Origin: Chloroflexota bacterium
Lineage (GTDB): Bacteria > Chloroflexota > Limnocylindria > Limnocylindrales > CSP1-4
Direction: 5' to 3'
Length of the DNA stretch: 11,654 bases
Assembly (NCBI GenBank): GCA_025355255.1
Contig: JANYAA010000373.1
Location: forward strand, 1 to 11,654
The position numbers and the translations under genes were made by a program. The notes beneath the pieces are model-generated. The model was not told where the DNA came from, did not search any database, and saw only the letters and a list, made by a program, of their open reading frames with translations. Positions 1 to 6,159 of the stretch are shown here, one piece after another. Within the stretch, counting starts at the first letter, position 1. The number at the start of each line of letters is the position of its first letter.

Positions 1-1646
1 ACGACCGGATAGCCCATGGCGTCGGCCGCCGCGACCGCATCGTCGGCCGTCCGGGCCTGCTCGGTGTCGGTGATCGGGATTCCGTACGCCGCGAGCACCT
101 TCTTGCTCTCGTACTCGGTGAGCAGCGTGCGGCCCTCAGCCGAGACCTCGGCGATGATCCGGTCAACCTCTTCGCGGAACTCGCCGCGCTCAGGCGCAAC
201 CGGCAGCCGAGGCGTCTGGTAGAGCGAGCGCAAATTGTCGTCGTACTGCCAGAGGTGGTTGAACAGCACGCACGCCGTGTCCGGGTAGGCAAACGTGGGG
301 ATGCCCGCAGCGCGCAGGATCGCCGCGCCCTCGGCCACATCCTCGCCGCCCATCCAGGAGGCCAGCACGGGCTTGCCCTCGATGTGGGCGTGCTTGACGA
401 GAGCGCGCGCCGTGGCCGTCGGGTCCGTCATCGCCTGTGGCGTGAGGATGACCAGCAGGCCGTCCGTCTCGGGATCGGCAGCAGCCACCTCAAGGGCCTG
501 GGCGTACCGCTCGGGCGGAGCGTCGCCGATGATGTCGATGGGGTTGTTGTGGCTCCAGACCGGGGGCAGCACCTTGTTGAGGCGCTCCATGGTGGCGGCG
601 CTGATCTCGCTCAGTTCGCCGCCGCCGCCAATCAGCGCGTCCGTGGCGATGACGCCCGGGCCGCCCGCGTTGGTCACGATGGACAGGCGCCGGCCCCGAG
701 GCCTGGGCTGCTTCGCCAGGATTTCGCTGACTTCGAAGAGCTCGCTGATGGAGTTCACGCGCAGCACGCCCGCACGGCGGAAGGCGGCGTCAAGGACGTC
801 GTCCGAACCCGTGAGGGAGCCCGTGTGGCTGGCCGCGGCCTTGGCGGCCTGCGCGGTCCGGCCGGGCTTGATCACGATGATGGGCTTATGGAGGGCCACC
901 TCGCGCGCGGCGCTGAGGAACGCCCGCGCGTCGCCGATGGTCTCCATGTAGATGACGATGGAGTCCGTGTCCGGGTCGTCGCCAAGGTAGTCGATGACGT
1001 CGCCCCAGCCCACGTCCAGCATTGAGCCCAGCGACACGATGGAGCTGAAGCCCACATCCTCGTGCGCGGCCCAGTCAAGGATCGCCGTGAGGAGCGCGCC
1101 TGACTGGCTGACGAAGCCGACGCGCCCAGGCTTGGCGATGCCGGCCGCAAACGTTGCGTTGAACCTGCCGATGGGGTTCATGATGCCCAGGCAGTTGGGG
1201 CCGATGACGCGGATGCCGTACCGGCGGGCAGCGGCCAGGACCTGGCGCTCCAGCTCCACGCCCTCAGGGCCAACCTCCTTGAACCCCGCGCTGATGATGA
1301 TGACGCCCTTGATGCCCGCCTTGCCGCACTCCTCCACGAGGCCCGGGACGGACGGCGGCGGCGTGACGATGACCGCAAGATCGACGTGCTCGCCGATGGC
1401 GCCGATGGAGGGGTACGCCTTGACGCCCAGAATGGCGGGGCGTGTGGGGTTCACCGGGTAGACCGTGCCACCAAACGGGGAGCTCAGCAGGTTCCACAGG
1501 ATGGTCCGGCCGACGGAACCCTCCTTCTCGGTGGCACCAACCACCGCGACGGAGCGCGGGTGGAAGATCGCATCGAGCGGGTTGCGCTCGGGTGGGGCAT
1601 CGGCGTGGTCGGCGTTCGCGCTAGCGCGCGTGTTCGTGGCGGTCAT
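1..1646 (-). CDS. Acetate/acyl-CoA ligase (ADP-forming), fused alpha-beta chain, 3' end cut by window edge
   Basis: This gene interconverts an acyl-CoA, ADP and phosphate with the free acid, CoA and ATP in the cytoplasm, by way of a phosphohistidine. The 548 visible codons read: a short variable N-terminus; a Rossmann CoA-binding domain from about residue 25 to 125 (RSVAVVGAT, then VYPVNP); a succinyl-CoA-ligase-like region with the IGPNCLG and FVSQSGAL motifs (about 148-185); and SHTGS with His274, the residue phosphorylated in this family. A second ligase-like domain follows ([11 protein letters not shown] near 322). From about residue 510 ([17 protein letters not shown]) it enters the ATP-grasp beta part and runs off the window. 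The fused family is usually about 700 residues, so roughly a fifth is missing. The ATG at 1646 has GAGG a few bases upstream. It is divergent from the VKOR gene. The substrate cannot be told from sequence; an acyl-CoA synthetase or protein acetyltransferase (Pat-like) relative is the alternative. Confidence 0.9.
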   Translation of the reverse strand, partial: MTATNTRASANADHADAPPERNPLDAIFHPRSVAVVGATEKEGSVGRTILWNLLSSPFGGTVYPVNPTRPAILGVKAYPSIGAIGEHVDLAVIVTPPPSVPGLVEECGKAGIKGVIIISAGFKEVGPEGVELERQVLAAARRYGIRVIGPNCLGIMNPIGRFNATFAAGIAKPGRVGFVSQSGALLTAILDWAAHEDVGFSSIVSLGSMLDVGWGDVIDYLGDDPDTDSIVIYMETIGDARAFLSAAREVALHKPIIVIKPGRTAQAAKAAASHTGSLTGSDDVLDAAFRRAGVLRVNSISELFEVSEILAKQPRPRGRRLSIVTNAGGPGVIATDALIGGGGELSEISAATMERLNKVLPPVWSHNNPIDIIGDAPPERYAQALEVAAADPETDGLLVILTPQAMTDPTATARALVKHAHIEGKPVLASWMGGEDVAEGAAILRAAGIPTFAYPDTACVLFNHLWQYDDNLRSLYQTPRLPVAPERGEFREEVDRIIAEVSAEGRTLLTEYESKKVLAAYGIPITDTEQARTADDAVAAADAMGYPV

Positions 1647-1798
1647 CGTTGCCTCGGGTGGGTTTCGGTGCAGGCGGGACGGCATGGCGGCTGACGGCGT
1701 GGTGTGCCGCATCTACAGGGTGCCCCCGATTGCCGCCTCGTGCGATGGGCCACACGGCGCGCGCTTCGGGCTTCGTGGACGATCCGCCGGGGACGCAT

Positions 1799-1829
1799 GG
1801 CCCCCCGGCAGGGGCCCCCAGGCAGGGGC
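1799..1829. repeat. Two overlapping GC hairpins in the divergent intergenic region
   Basis: GGCCCC (1799-1804) can pair with GGGGCC (1811-1816), while GCCCC (1814-1818) can pair with GGGGC (1825-1829). The two stems share bases, so only one can form at a time. The same stretch carries GGCAGGGGC twice, 14 bases apart (1807 and 1821). It lies between the divergent acyl-CoA synthetase and VKOR starts. The function is unknown, and this may be chance in GC-rich DNA. I see no gene in 1647-1906. Confidence 0.25.
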
Positions 1830-1864
1830 TGGTTGGGTCGGAGGCACCGCCGAGGCTCACGGCC

Positions 1865-1870
1865 TAAACT
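1865..1870 (+). promoter_or_regulatory. Possible -10 box for the VKOR gene
   Basis: TAAACT stands out in a GC-rich intergenic stretch and fits TANNNT, about 36 bases before the ATG at 1907. There is no convincing -35 at the usual spacing, so this is tentative. Confidence 0.25.
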
Positions 1871-1906
1871 TGAGGCGACACGACTGAGCACAGCAGCAGG
1901 TACCCG

Positions 1907-2380
1907 ATGTCCGCCCTCACCCAGCGCCTCCGGCGCACGCACCCCGGCGTCATTCTGGCGATCCTCGACGTCGTCGGCCTCGTGGTCGCGGGCTATCTCT
2001 CGTGGGTTGAGCTGGGTAACGGCATTCCGTCCTGCGGTCCGTTCCACGGCTGCGAGACGGTGGCGATGAGCTCCTACGCGCGGATCGGCGGGATCCCTGT
2101 GGCCGTGTTTGGCGTCATCCTGTCGGTCACGCTGCTGGCGCTGGCCATCGCCTGGGTGCGGTCAGACAAGCCCGGGCTGCTGGACCTGCACTACGGGCTG
2201 TCGCTCGTGGGCGTGATCTTCGAGATCTACTTCATCTCGGTCCAGGCGTTCATCCTGCACGCGGTCTGCATCTGGTGTGCCACGTATGGCGCGTCGCTGG
2301 TGGCGCGCTTTTTCGTCGCCCTCGCCATCTGGATCCGGCGCGGCCGACTGGATGTCCTGCTGGGGCGCGATCAGGGCTAG
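1907..2380 (+). CDS. Vitamin K epoxide reductase (VKOR) family membrane protein
   Basis: A bacterial VKOR homologue (157 residues) that would oxidise a periplasmic DsbA-like partner and pass electrons to a membrane quinone, promoting disulfide formation outside the cell membrane. Four hydrophobic segments are visible, at about residues 14-34, 62-84, 93-117 and 120-142. The family cysteines are present: a loop pair Cys43/Cys49 (CGPFHGC) after the first helix, and the active-site CIWC (Cys121/Cys124) at the start of the last helix. The conserved Ser56 and GIPV (62-65) between them also match. There is no fused thioredoxin domain, which many bacterial VKORs carry, so its partner must be encoded separately. 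The ATG at 1907 has only a weak AGG upstream. It is followed 98 bases later by copper-chaperone genes, which need reduced or oxidised cysteines in the same compartment. The family call is firm; the partner is unknown. Confidence 0.9.
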   Translation: MSALTQRLRRTHPGVILAILDVVGLVVAGYLSWVELGNGIPSCGPFHGCETVAMSSYARIGGIPVAVFGVILSVTLLALAIAWVRSDKPGLLDLHYGLSLVGVIFEIYFISVQAFILHAVCIWCATYGASLVARFFVALAIWIRRGRLDVLLGRDQG

Positions 2381-2400
2381 CGCTGGCCTCGCACACGGGC

Positions 2401-2420
2401 GCGCCGGCCGTTGGCGGCGC
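2401..2420 (+). terminator. Strong GC hairpin after the VKOR gene, no U-tract
   Basis: GCGCC (2401-2405) and GCC (2407-2409) pair with GGC (2413-2415) and GGCGC (2416-2420), leaving one bulged G and a GTT loop. It starts 20 bases after the VKOR stop and precedes the candidate promoter of the next gene. It lacks a T-run, so it is at best a terminator-like stem. Confidence 0.3.
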
Positions 2421-2446
2421 CGCATGTCGCCCGGCCGCCGCTGAGG

Positions 2447-2452
2447 TACCGT
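2447..2452 (+). promoter_or_regulatory. Possible -10 box for the PCu(A)C-Sco pair
   Basis: TACCGT fits the TANNNT pattern seen before other genes in this window. It would start a transcript near 2459, leaving about 20 bases of leader that contain the AGGAGG ribosome site at 2468-2473. No clear -35 is visible. Confidence 0.3.
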
Positions 2453-2478
2453 CACGGCGTCCCACTCAGGAGGCGCCC

Positions 2479-2931
2479 ATGTCCGTGCGCCGCGCCGCAA
2501 TCCTCATCGCTGCCCTCGTCGTTGCTGGCACCGCGCTGAGCGCATGCGGTTCGGCGGCGCCGTCGGGCAGCGGCATCAGCGTCACGGGCGCGTGGGTGCG
2601 GCCCGCACCGGCTGGTGGCGAGACGGCGGCGTACTTCACGGTGGGCAACCCCGGTAGCCGCGATGACGTGCTTCTCGGCGTCTCCACGCCTGACGCCCAG
2701 ACAGCGGGCCTCCACAAGACCTCAACGGATGCCAACGGCATGACCGGCATGGCCCACACGGACTCGATCGCCATCCCGGCGGACGGCAGCGTTGAGCTCA
2801 AGGCGGGCGGCTACCACGTCATGCTCACCGGGCTTGCCAAGGAGCTGGTCATCGGCGGGTCTTTGGAGCTTGTGCTCACGTTTGAGCAGGCGGGCGTTGT
2901 CCGGGTCAAGGCGGAGGTCAAGGGTGGCTGA
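2479..2931 (+). CDS. PCu(A)C-family copper chaperone lipoprotein
   Basis: A 150-residue exported copper(I) carrier of the PCu(A)C family, which hands copper to the CuA site of cytochrome oxidase, often together with Sco. The N-terminus is a lipoprotein signal: basic MSVRR, a hydrophobic run, then the lipobox LSAC with Cys23 as the lipidated residue. The mature part has the GAWVRPAP and AAYFTVGN landmarks (about 37-57). The family copper motif H-x-X10-M-X21-H-x-M is present with exact spacing at His79, Met91, His113 and Met115. The optional Met after the first His is Lys80. The start at 2479 is chosen because AGGAGG (2468-2473) lies five bases before this ATG and the signal peptide begins there; the frame stays open further upstream but has no signal sequence. 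Its stop overlaps the start of the Sco gene, so the two are almost certainly co-translated. Confidence 0.92.
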   Translation: MSVRRAAILIAALVVAGTALSACGSAAPSGSGISVTGAWVRPAPAGGETAAYFTVGNPGSRDDVLLGVSTPDAQTAGLHKTSTDANGMTGMAHTDSIAIPADGSVELKAGGYHVMLTGLAKELVIGGSLELVLTFEQAGVVRVKAEVKGG

Positions 2932-4486
2932 GCCCACGGACCGGGGCGCCGCCATGCTTGGCGGCGTCATGCTGGCGGGGCTCGGTGTCCTTGCGGTGTG
3001 GCTGCTGGCCGTCGTCTTCATGGCCCGTTCCGGCATGGCGGCAGCCAGCCCCACGCCCAACCCTTCCGATTTCACCTATGCCGATGTCAGGGCGGCGCCA
3101 CTGCTCCAGCTGACAGACCAGGGCGGCAGCCCGTTTTCGCTGTCGAGCCTGCAAGGGCACCCGGTACTCGTGTTCTTCGGCTACACCCACTGCCCTGATG
3201 TTTGCCCGGCCACGGTGGGCATCGTCAACGAGTCCGTGGCCGCGGCCGGCGCCGGGCCGCGCGCGGTGTTTGTCTCCATCGACCCGGAGCGCGACAGCCT
3301 GGCGGCCATGAAGTCCTACCTCAAATACCTCCCCACCTTCTACACGGGGCTCTCCGGGACGCCGGACGAGATCCGCCAGAACGCGCAGCGTTGGGGCGTC
3401 AAGTACGCAAAGGTGGCGACGGGCTCCGCGGCCGGCTACGCCATGGCCCATACCGCGGACCTCTACCTGGTTGACGCTCAGGGCCGTCTCCGCGCCCACT
3501 TTCCGTTCGGCACGCAAGCCGGCCCCGTGACCGCCGCCCTCAAGATGCTGCTGGCCGAGACGCCGCCCAGTGATGCGCCCGCGACGGACGCGCCAACCGG
3601 CGGTCCCCCAACCGCGTCTGCGTTGCCTGCCGCGCCCACGCCGGTCCCGTCCGCGGTACCAGGCGCCCTCGCAGCCCGCGTCGTCTCGTCCGCCGTGTGG
3701 GCTGGCGGCCCCAGCCCCGTGATCCTGACCGTGGGCGATACCGCCGGCCAGCTGCTCGATGGCACGATGCCGGTGGATGTCACCGTGACCGGTGCTGCTG
3801 GCGCCTCGGCGGGGCCAGCCGTGCGGGCCGTGGCGGTGAAGCCTTGGGGCGAGCAGGTTGTCTACTACGTGGCCACGGTGAGCATTCCGTCGCCGGGCGA
3901 GTGGCTGCTGGTGCTGCAGAGCGGTGACGGCCGCACGGGGTCCGTCGCCGTTGACGCGCTTGACCAGGGATTGTCGGCGCCGCTGGGCATGCTGGCCCCC
4001 GACATCCACACGCCCACGCTGGCGGATGTCAACGGGGTGATTCGCGCCGTCACCACGCAGCCAAACCCGGACCTGCGCCTCTCCCAGACGTCCACGTCGG
4101 ACGCGCGGGCGGCTGGCAAGCCGTATGTGATCGTCATCGATTCGGCCCGATTCAAGGTGTCGCCGCTCTGCGGGCGGGCGCTGGTGATGGTTCGGTACTT
4201 GTTGGATCGCTGGCCCGACGTTGCGTTCATCCACCTGGAGCCGTTTGAGTACCAGGTGATCACCGAGGAGCCCGTCCTCTCCGGGGACATCATGAGCCCG
4301 CCGCTCAACCAGTGGGCGCGCGCGTTTGGGCTCGGTGACGCGGTATGGCCCGCGGTGAAGATGCCGTGGGCGTTTGTCGTGGACGGCCAGGGGGTCGTGC
4401 GGGCAAAGTACGAGGGGATCATCGGCAGCACGGACGTGGATGTGATCGTCAGCCTGATCGCGGGCAACGGCGTGATCGGCGGCTGA
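2924..4486 (+). CDS. Sco-type copper chaperone fused to a beta-sandwich and a second thioredoxin-like domain
   Basis: A 520-residue membrane-anchored protein. The GTG start at 2924 is preceded six bases earlier by GGAGG (2913-2917) and overlaps the end of the PCu(A)C gene by eight bases. Residues 11-33 form a membrane anchor. Residues 50-210 are a full Sco1/SenC domain: GYTHCPDVCP with copper ligands Cys90 and Cys94, and the third ligand His176 in MAHTADLYLVD. Sco proteins load copper into, or reduce, the CuA centre of cytochrome oxidase. A Pro/Ala/Thr linker (212-248) leads to a beta-rich domain (about 250-348) that looks Ig-like, then a thioredoxin-like domain (about 355-515) with KPYVIVID, a lone Cys416, and PWAFVVDGQGVVRAKYEG. 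Typical Sco proteins are about 200 residues, so the second half is extra. The Sco part is certain; the role of the C-terminal half is inferred only from fold-like features. Confidence 0.9.
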   Translation: MAEPTDRGAAMLGGVMLAGLGVLAVWLLAVVFMARSGMAAASPTPNPSDFTYADVRAAPLLQLTDQGGSPFSLSSLQGHPVLVFFGYTHCPDVCPATVGIVNESVAAAGAGPRAVFVSIDPERDSLAAMKSYLKYLPTFYTGLSGTPDEIRQNAQRWGVKYAKVATGSAAGYAMAHTADLYLVDAQGRLRAHFPFGTQAGPVTAALKMLLAETPPSDAPATDAPTGGPPTASALPAAPTPVPSAVPGALAARVVSSAVWAGGPSPVILTVGDTAGQLLDGTMPVDVTVTGAAGASAGPAVRAVAVKPWGEQVVYYVATVSIPSPGEWLLVLQSGDGRTGSVAVDALDQGLSAPLGMLAPDIHTPTLADVNGVIRAVTTQPNPDLRLSQTSTSDARAAGKPYVIVIDSARFKVSPLCGRALVMVRYLLDRWPDVAFIHLEPFEYQVITEEPVLSGDIMSPPLNQWARAFGLGDAVWPAVKMPWAFVVDGQGVVRAKYEGIIGSTDVDVIVSLIAGNGVIGG

Positions 4487-4525
4487 GCCCGCGCGGCGCG
4501 CAGGAACTCGGCCTGCGCCACCTGC

Positions 4526-4557
4526 TGCCCGGGTGCAGCCCGGCCAATACCCGGGCA
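4526..4557. promoter_or_regulatory. 9-bp inverted repeat upstream of the LLM oxidoreductase
   Basis: TGCCCGGGT (4526-4534) and ACCCGGGCA (4549-4557) are perfect reverse complements separated by 14 bases. The repeat lies 40 bases after the Sco stop and ends 18 bases before a TAGCGT box, so its right arm falls where a -35 would be. It could be an operator or a terminator stem; no T-run follows it. Confidence 0.4.
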
Positions 4558-4575
4558 TCTCCGCTGCGCATGCGG

Positions 4576-4581
4576 TAGCGT
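4576..4581 (+). promoter_or_regulatory. Leaderless-type -10 box for the LLM oxidoreductase
   Basis: TAGCGT is followed by exactly six bases and then the GTG start at 4588. There is no Shine-Dalgarno sequence in between. This geometry puts the transcript start at or within a base or two of the GTG, as in leaderless mRNAs. Confidence 0.45.
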
Positions 4582-4587
4582 GGCGGC

Positions 4588-5532
4588 GTGATCCCCAGAG
4601 CATCTGGTCGACCCATCGGGGTCGGCATCCAGCTTCCGGAAGTTGAGCGCGAAGTCCGCTGGCCGGAGCTGCGCGCCATTGCGCATCTGGCCGAGGAGGT
4701 GGGGTTTGATTCCATCTGGCTTGGCGATCACCTGCTGTACCGGTTCGCCTCAGGCGAGACCCGCGGCCCGTGGGAGGCGTGGACGACGCTGGCGGGGCTG
4801 GCCGAGGCCACCACGCGGGTGGCGCTTGGACCGCTGGTCGCCGCAACCGCGTTCCACAGCCCGTTCATGCTCGCCAAGCAGGCGGCCGCCGTGGACGAGA
4901 TCAGCGGCGGGCGCCTGGTGCTGGGCCTCGGCGCCGGCTGGAACCCCGCAGAGTTCGCCGCCCTTGGCCAGCCGTTCAACAAGCGCATCGCCCGCTTTGA
5001 AGAGGCCTTCACGATTGTCCGGACGCTGCTTGCGCACGGATCGATTGACTTCGCTGGCGAGTTCTACGAGGCGCGCAATGCGGAACTCCTGCCGCGGTCT
5101 GCGCGACCGGGCGGTCCACCCATCCTGATCGGCTCGTCAGGGGCGCGGATGCTCGCCGCGACGATCCCGCATGTGGACGCGTGGAACGCCTGGTATGCCG
5201 ACACGGGGAACTCGCCCACTGGTGTGGCGCGGCTGCGGGAGATCGTGGATGCGGCGGCTCTCGATGCGGGCCGGGACCCCGCTGCAATCGAGCGGACTGT
5301 GGCCGTGCAGGTCAGGATGCCGGGCGGTCAGGGCCGCGTCATGGGCGACCAGAGCGATCGGATGGCCGTGCCGCCGCTGGCCGGCACGCCTGAGGTCATG
5401 GCCGCCGAACTGCTTGCTTACGCCGCGGCCGGCATCGGCCATGTGCAGCTGGTGGTTGACCCCATCACGGAGGCTTCGGTTGCCGCAATGGCGCCGGTTC
5501 TGGAGTTGCTGGACCATGCGGCGGGACGCTGA
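4588..5532 (+). CDS. LLM-class (luciferase-like) flavin/F420-dependent oxidoreductase
   Basis: A 314-residue cytoplasmic TIM-barrel enzyme of the bacterial luciferase-like monooxygenase family, which uses reduced FMN or coenzyme F420. Landmarks in order: the N-terminal strand IGVGIQLP (10-17); EEVGFDSIWLGDHLL (36-50); TTRVALGPLV and the TAFHSPFMLAKQAAAVDEISGGRL stretch (75-110); GLGAGWNPAEF (113-123), which lies near the cofactor in this family; a FxGEFYE-type segment (155-161); and PPILIGSSG (177-185). Length is normal. The GTG start is taken because the conserved first strand begins soon after and the TAGCGT box sits six bases upstream. It stands alone, about 100 bases from its neighbours on each side. 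The substrate cannot be inferred, and choosing F420 over FMN is a guess from the subfamily look. Confidence 0.88.
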   Translation: MIPRASGRPIGVGIQLPEVEREVRWPELRAIAHLAEEVGFDSIWLGDHLLYRFASGETRGPWEAWTTLAGLAEATTRVALGPLVAATAFHSPFMLAKQAAAVDEISGGRLVLGLGAGWNPAEFAALGQPFNKRIARFEEAFTIVRTLLAHGSIDFAGEFYEARNAELLPRSARPGGPPILIGSSGARMLAATIPHVDAWNAWYADTGNSPTGVARLREIVDAAALDAGRDPAAIERTVAVQVRMPGGQGRVMGDQSDRMAVPPLAGTPEVMAAELLAYAAAGIGHVQLVVDPITEASVAAMAPVLELLDHAAGR

Positions 5533-5553
5533 GGCATCTTCCGCCCAAGGTGC

Positions 5554-5559
5554 TAGCAT
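5554..5559 (+). promoter_or_regulatory. Possible -10 box for the AsnC-family gene
   Basis: TAGCAT lies 22 bases after the oxidoreductase stop and 78 bases before the ATG at 5638. It matches the TANNNT boxes elsewhere in the window and would give a leader of about 70 bases. No good -35 is visible. Confidence 0.3.
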
Positions 5560-5618
5560 CCGCGCCCGACGCTGCTTGTGGTGGCCACGCCCCGGCCGCC
5601 CTGGTCCCGGCAGCAGGC

Positions 5619-5633
5619 CAAACCGGGGGTTTG
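5619..5633 (+). promoter_or_regulatory. Small hairpin at the ribosome site of the AsnC-family gene
   Basis: CAAACC (5619-5624) and GGTTTG (5628-5633) pair perfectly around a GGG loop, ending four bases before the ATG at 5638. The only purine-rich ribosome-site candidate, the G-run 5625-5629, is in the loop and stem, so the fold could hide it and limit translation. It is short, so a chance dyad remains possible. Confidence 0.35.
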
Positions 5634-5637
5634 ACAG

Positions 5638-6126
5638 ATGACCATCGGCGAGGGTCGCACCCGCACCGGCAAAGGCTTCGAGGTCTCGGAGCTTGACAAG
5701 CGGATCATCGAGCAGCTGCAGGAAGATGGGCGCCGGCCCTTCACCCAGATTGCTGCGGATCTCGGCGTGTCTGAGGCGGCCGTTCGCGCCCGGACAAACC
5801 GCATGATCGACAAGGGGATCCTGCAGATCGTCGGCGTCACAGATCCGCTCAAGCTGGGCTTCCAGCAGTGGGCGATGATCGGCGTCAAGGTGGAGGCCGA
5901 CCGGCTGCTTGAGGTGGCGGAGCAGATTGCCGCCTTCCCCGAGACGGACTACGTTGTGGTCACGGCTGGCACCTACGACATCCTCGTGGAGTGCGTCGCC
6001 GAGGACAACGAGGCGCTCCTGCAGTTCCTCTCCGGGCGCCTCCGGAAGATCCCGGGTGTTCGCGAGACCGAGACATTCGTGTACCTGCGGCTGATGAAGC
6101 AGTCCTACCAGTGGGGCACGCGCTAA
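5638..6126 (+). CDS. Lrp/AsnC-family transcriptional regulator
   Basis: A 162-residue DNA-binding regulator. Residues 17-63 form the N-terminal winged helix-turn-helix typical of Lrp/AsnC (SELDKRIIEQLQEDGRRPFTQIA, then DLGVSEAAVRARTNRMIDKGIL). Residues 75-155 form the ligand-binding and oligomerisation RAM domain, with the alternating pattern MIGVKVE, DYVVVTAGTYDILVECVAEDN and IPGVRETETFVYLRLMK. These proteins assemble as dimers to octamers and sense small effectors, often amino acids. An N-terminal extension of about 15 residues, basic and glycine-rich, precedes the first helix. The ATG is preceded by a G-run rather than a classical Shine-Dalgarno site, and a small hairpin overlaps that region. 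It lies between an oxidoreductase and resB on the same strand. Targets are unknown; the downstream glutamine synthetases are attractive candidates, but nothing in the sequence proves that. Confidence 0.92.
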   Translation: MTIGEGRTRTGKGFEVSELDKRIIEQLQEDGRRPFTQIAADLGVSEAAVRARTNRMIDKGILQIVGVTDPLKLGFQQWAMIGVKVEADRLLEVAEQIAAFPETDYVVVTAGTYDILVECVAEDNEALLQFLSGRLRKIPGVRETETFVYLRLMKQSYQWGTR

Positions 6127-6139
6127 GGGCCGCGCCGCC

Positions 6140-6145
6140 TAGCGT
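6140..6145 (+). promoter_or_regulatory. Possible -10 box for resB
   Basis: TAGCGT lies 13 bases after the AsnC-family stop and 14 bases before the GTG at 6160. A transcript from it would have a leader of only about seven bases, too short for a normal ribosome site, and none is visible. Confidence 0.3.
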
Positions 6146-6159
6146 GTAACCCCCGAACC

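Noticed and set aside
255..1025. Plus-strand open frame of 256 codons across the left end
   Set aside because: The minus strand here encodes the ADP-forming acyl-CoA synthetase with SHTGS, IGPNCLG and other motifs. The plus frame has no recognisable protein features.
2275..2478. Longer N-terminus for the PCu(A)C protein starting upstream
   Set aside because: The upstream part overlaps the VKOR gene and would bury the lipoprotein signal. AGGAGG directly before ATG 2479 decides the start.
2918..4846. Very long open frame on the minus strand (642 codons) across the Sco gene
   Set aside because: It is a GC-rich shadow antisense to a gene with clear Sco motifs. The translation is rich in Arg, Gly and His and shows no known domain, and it also runs into the next gene.
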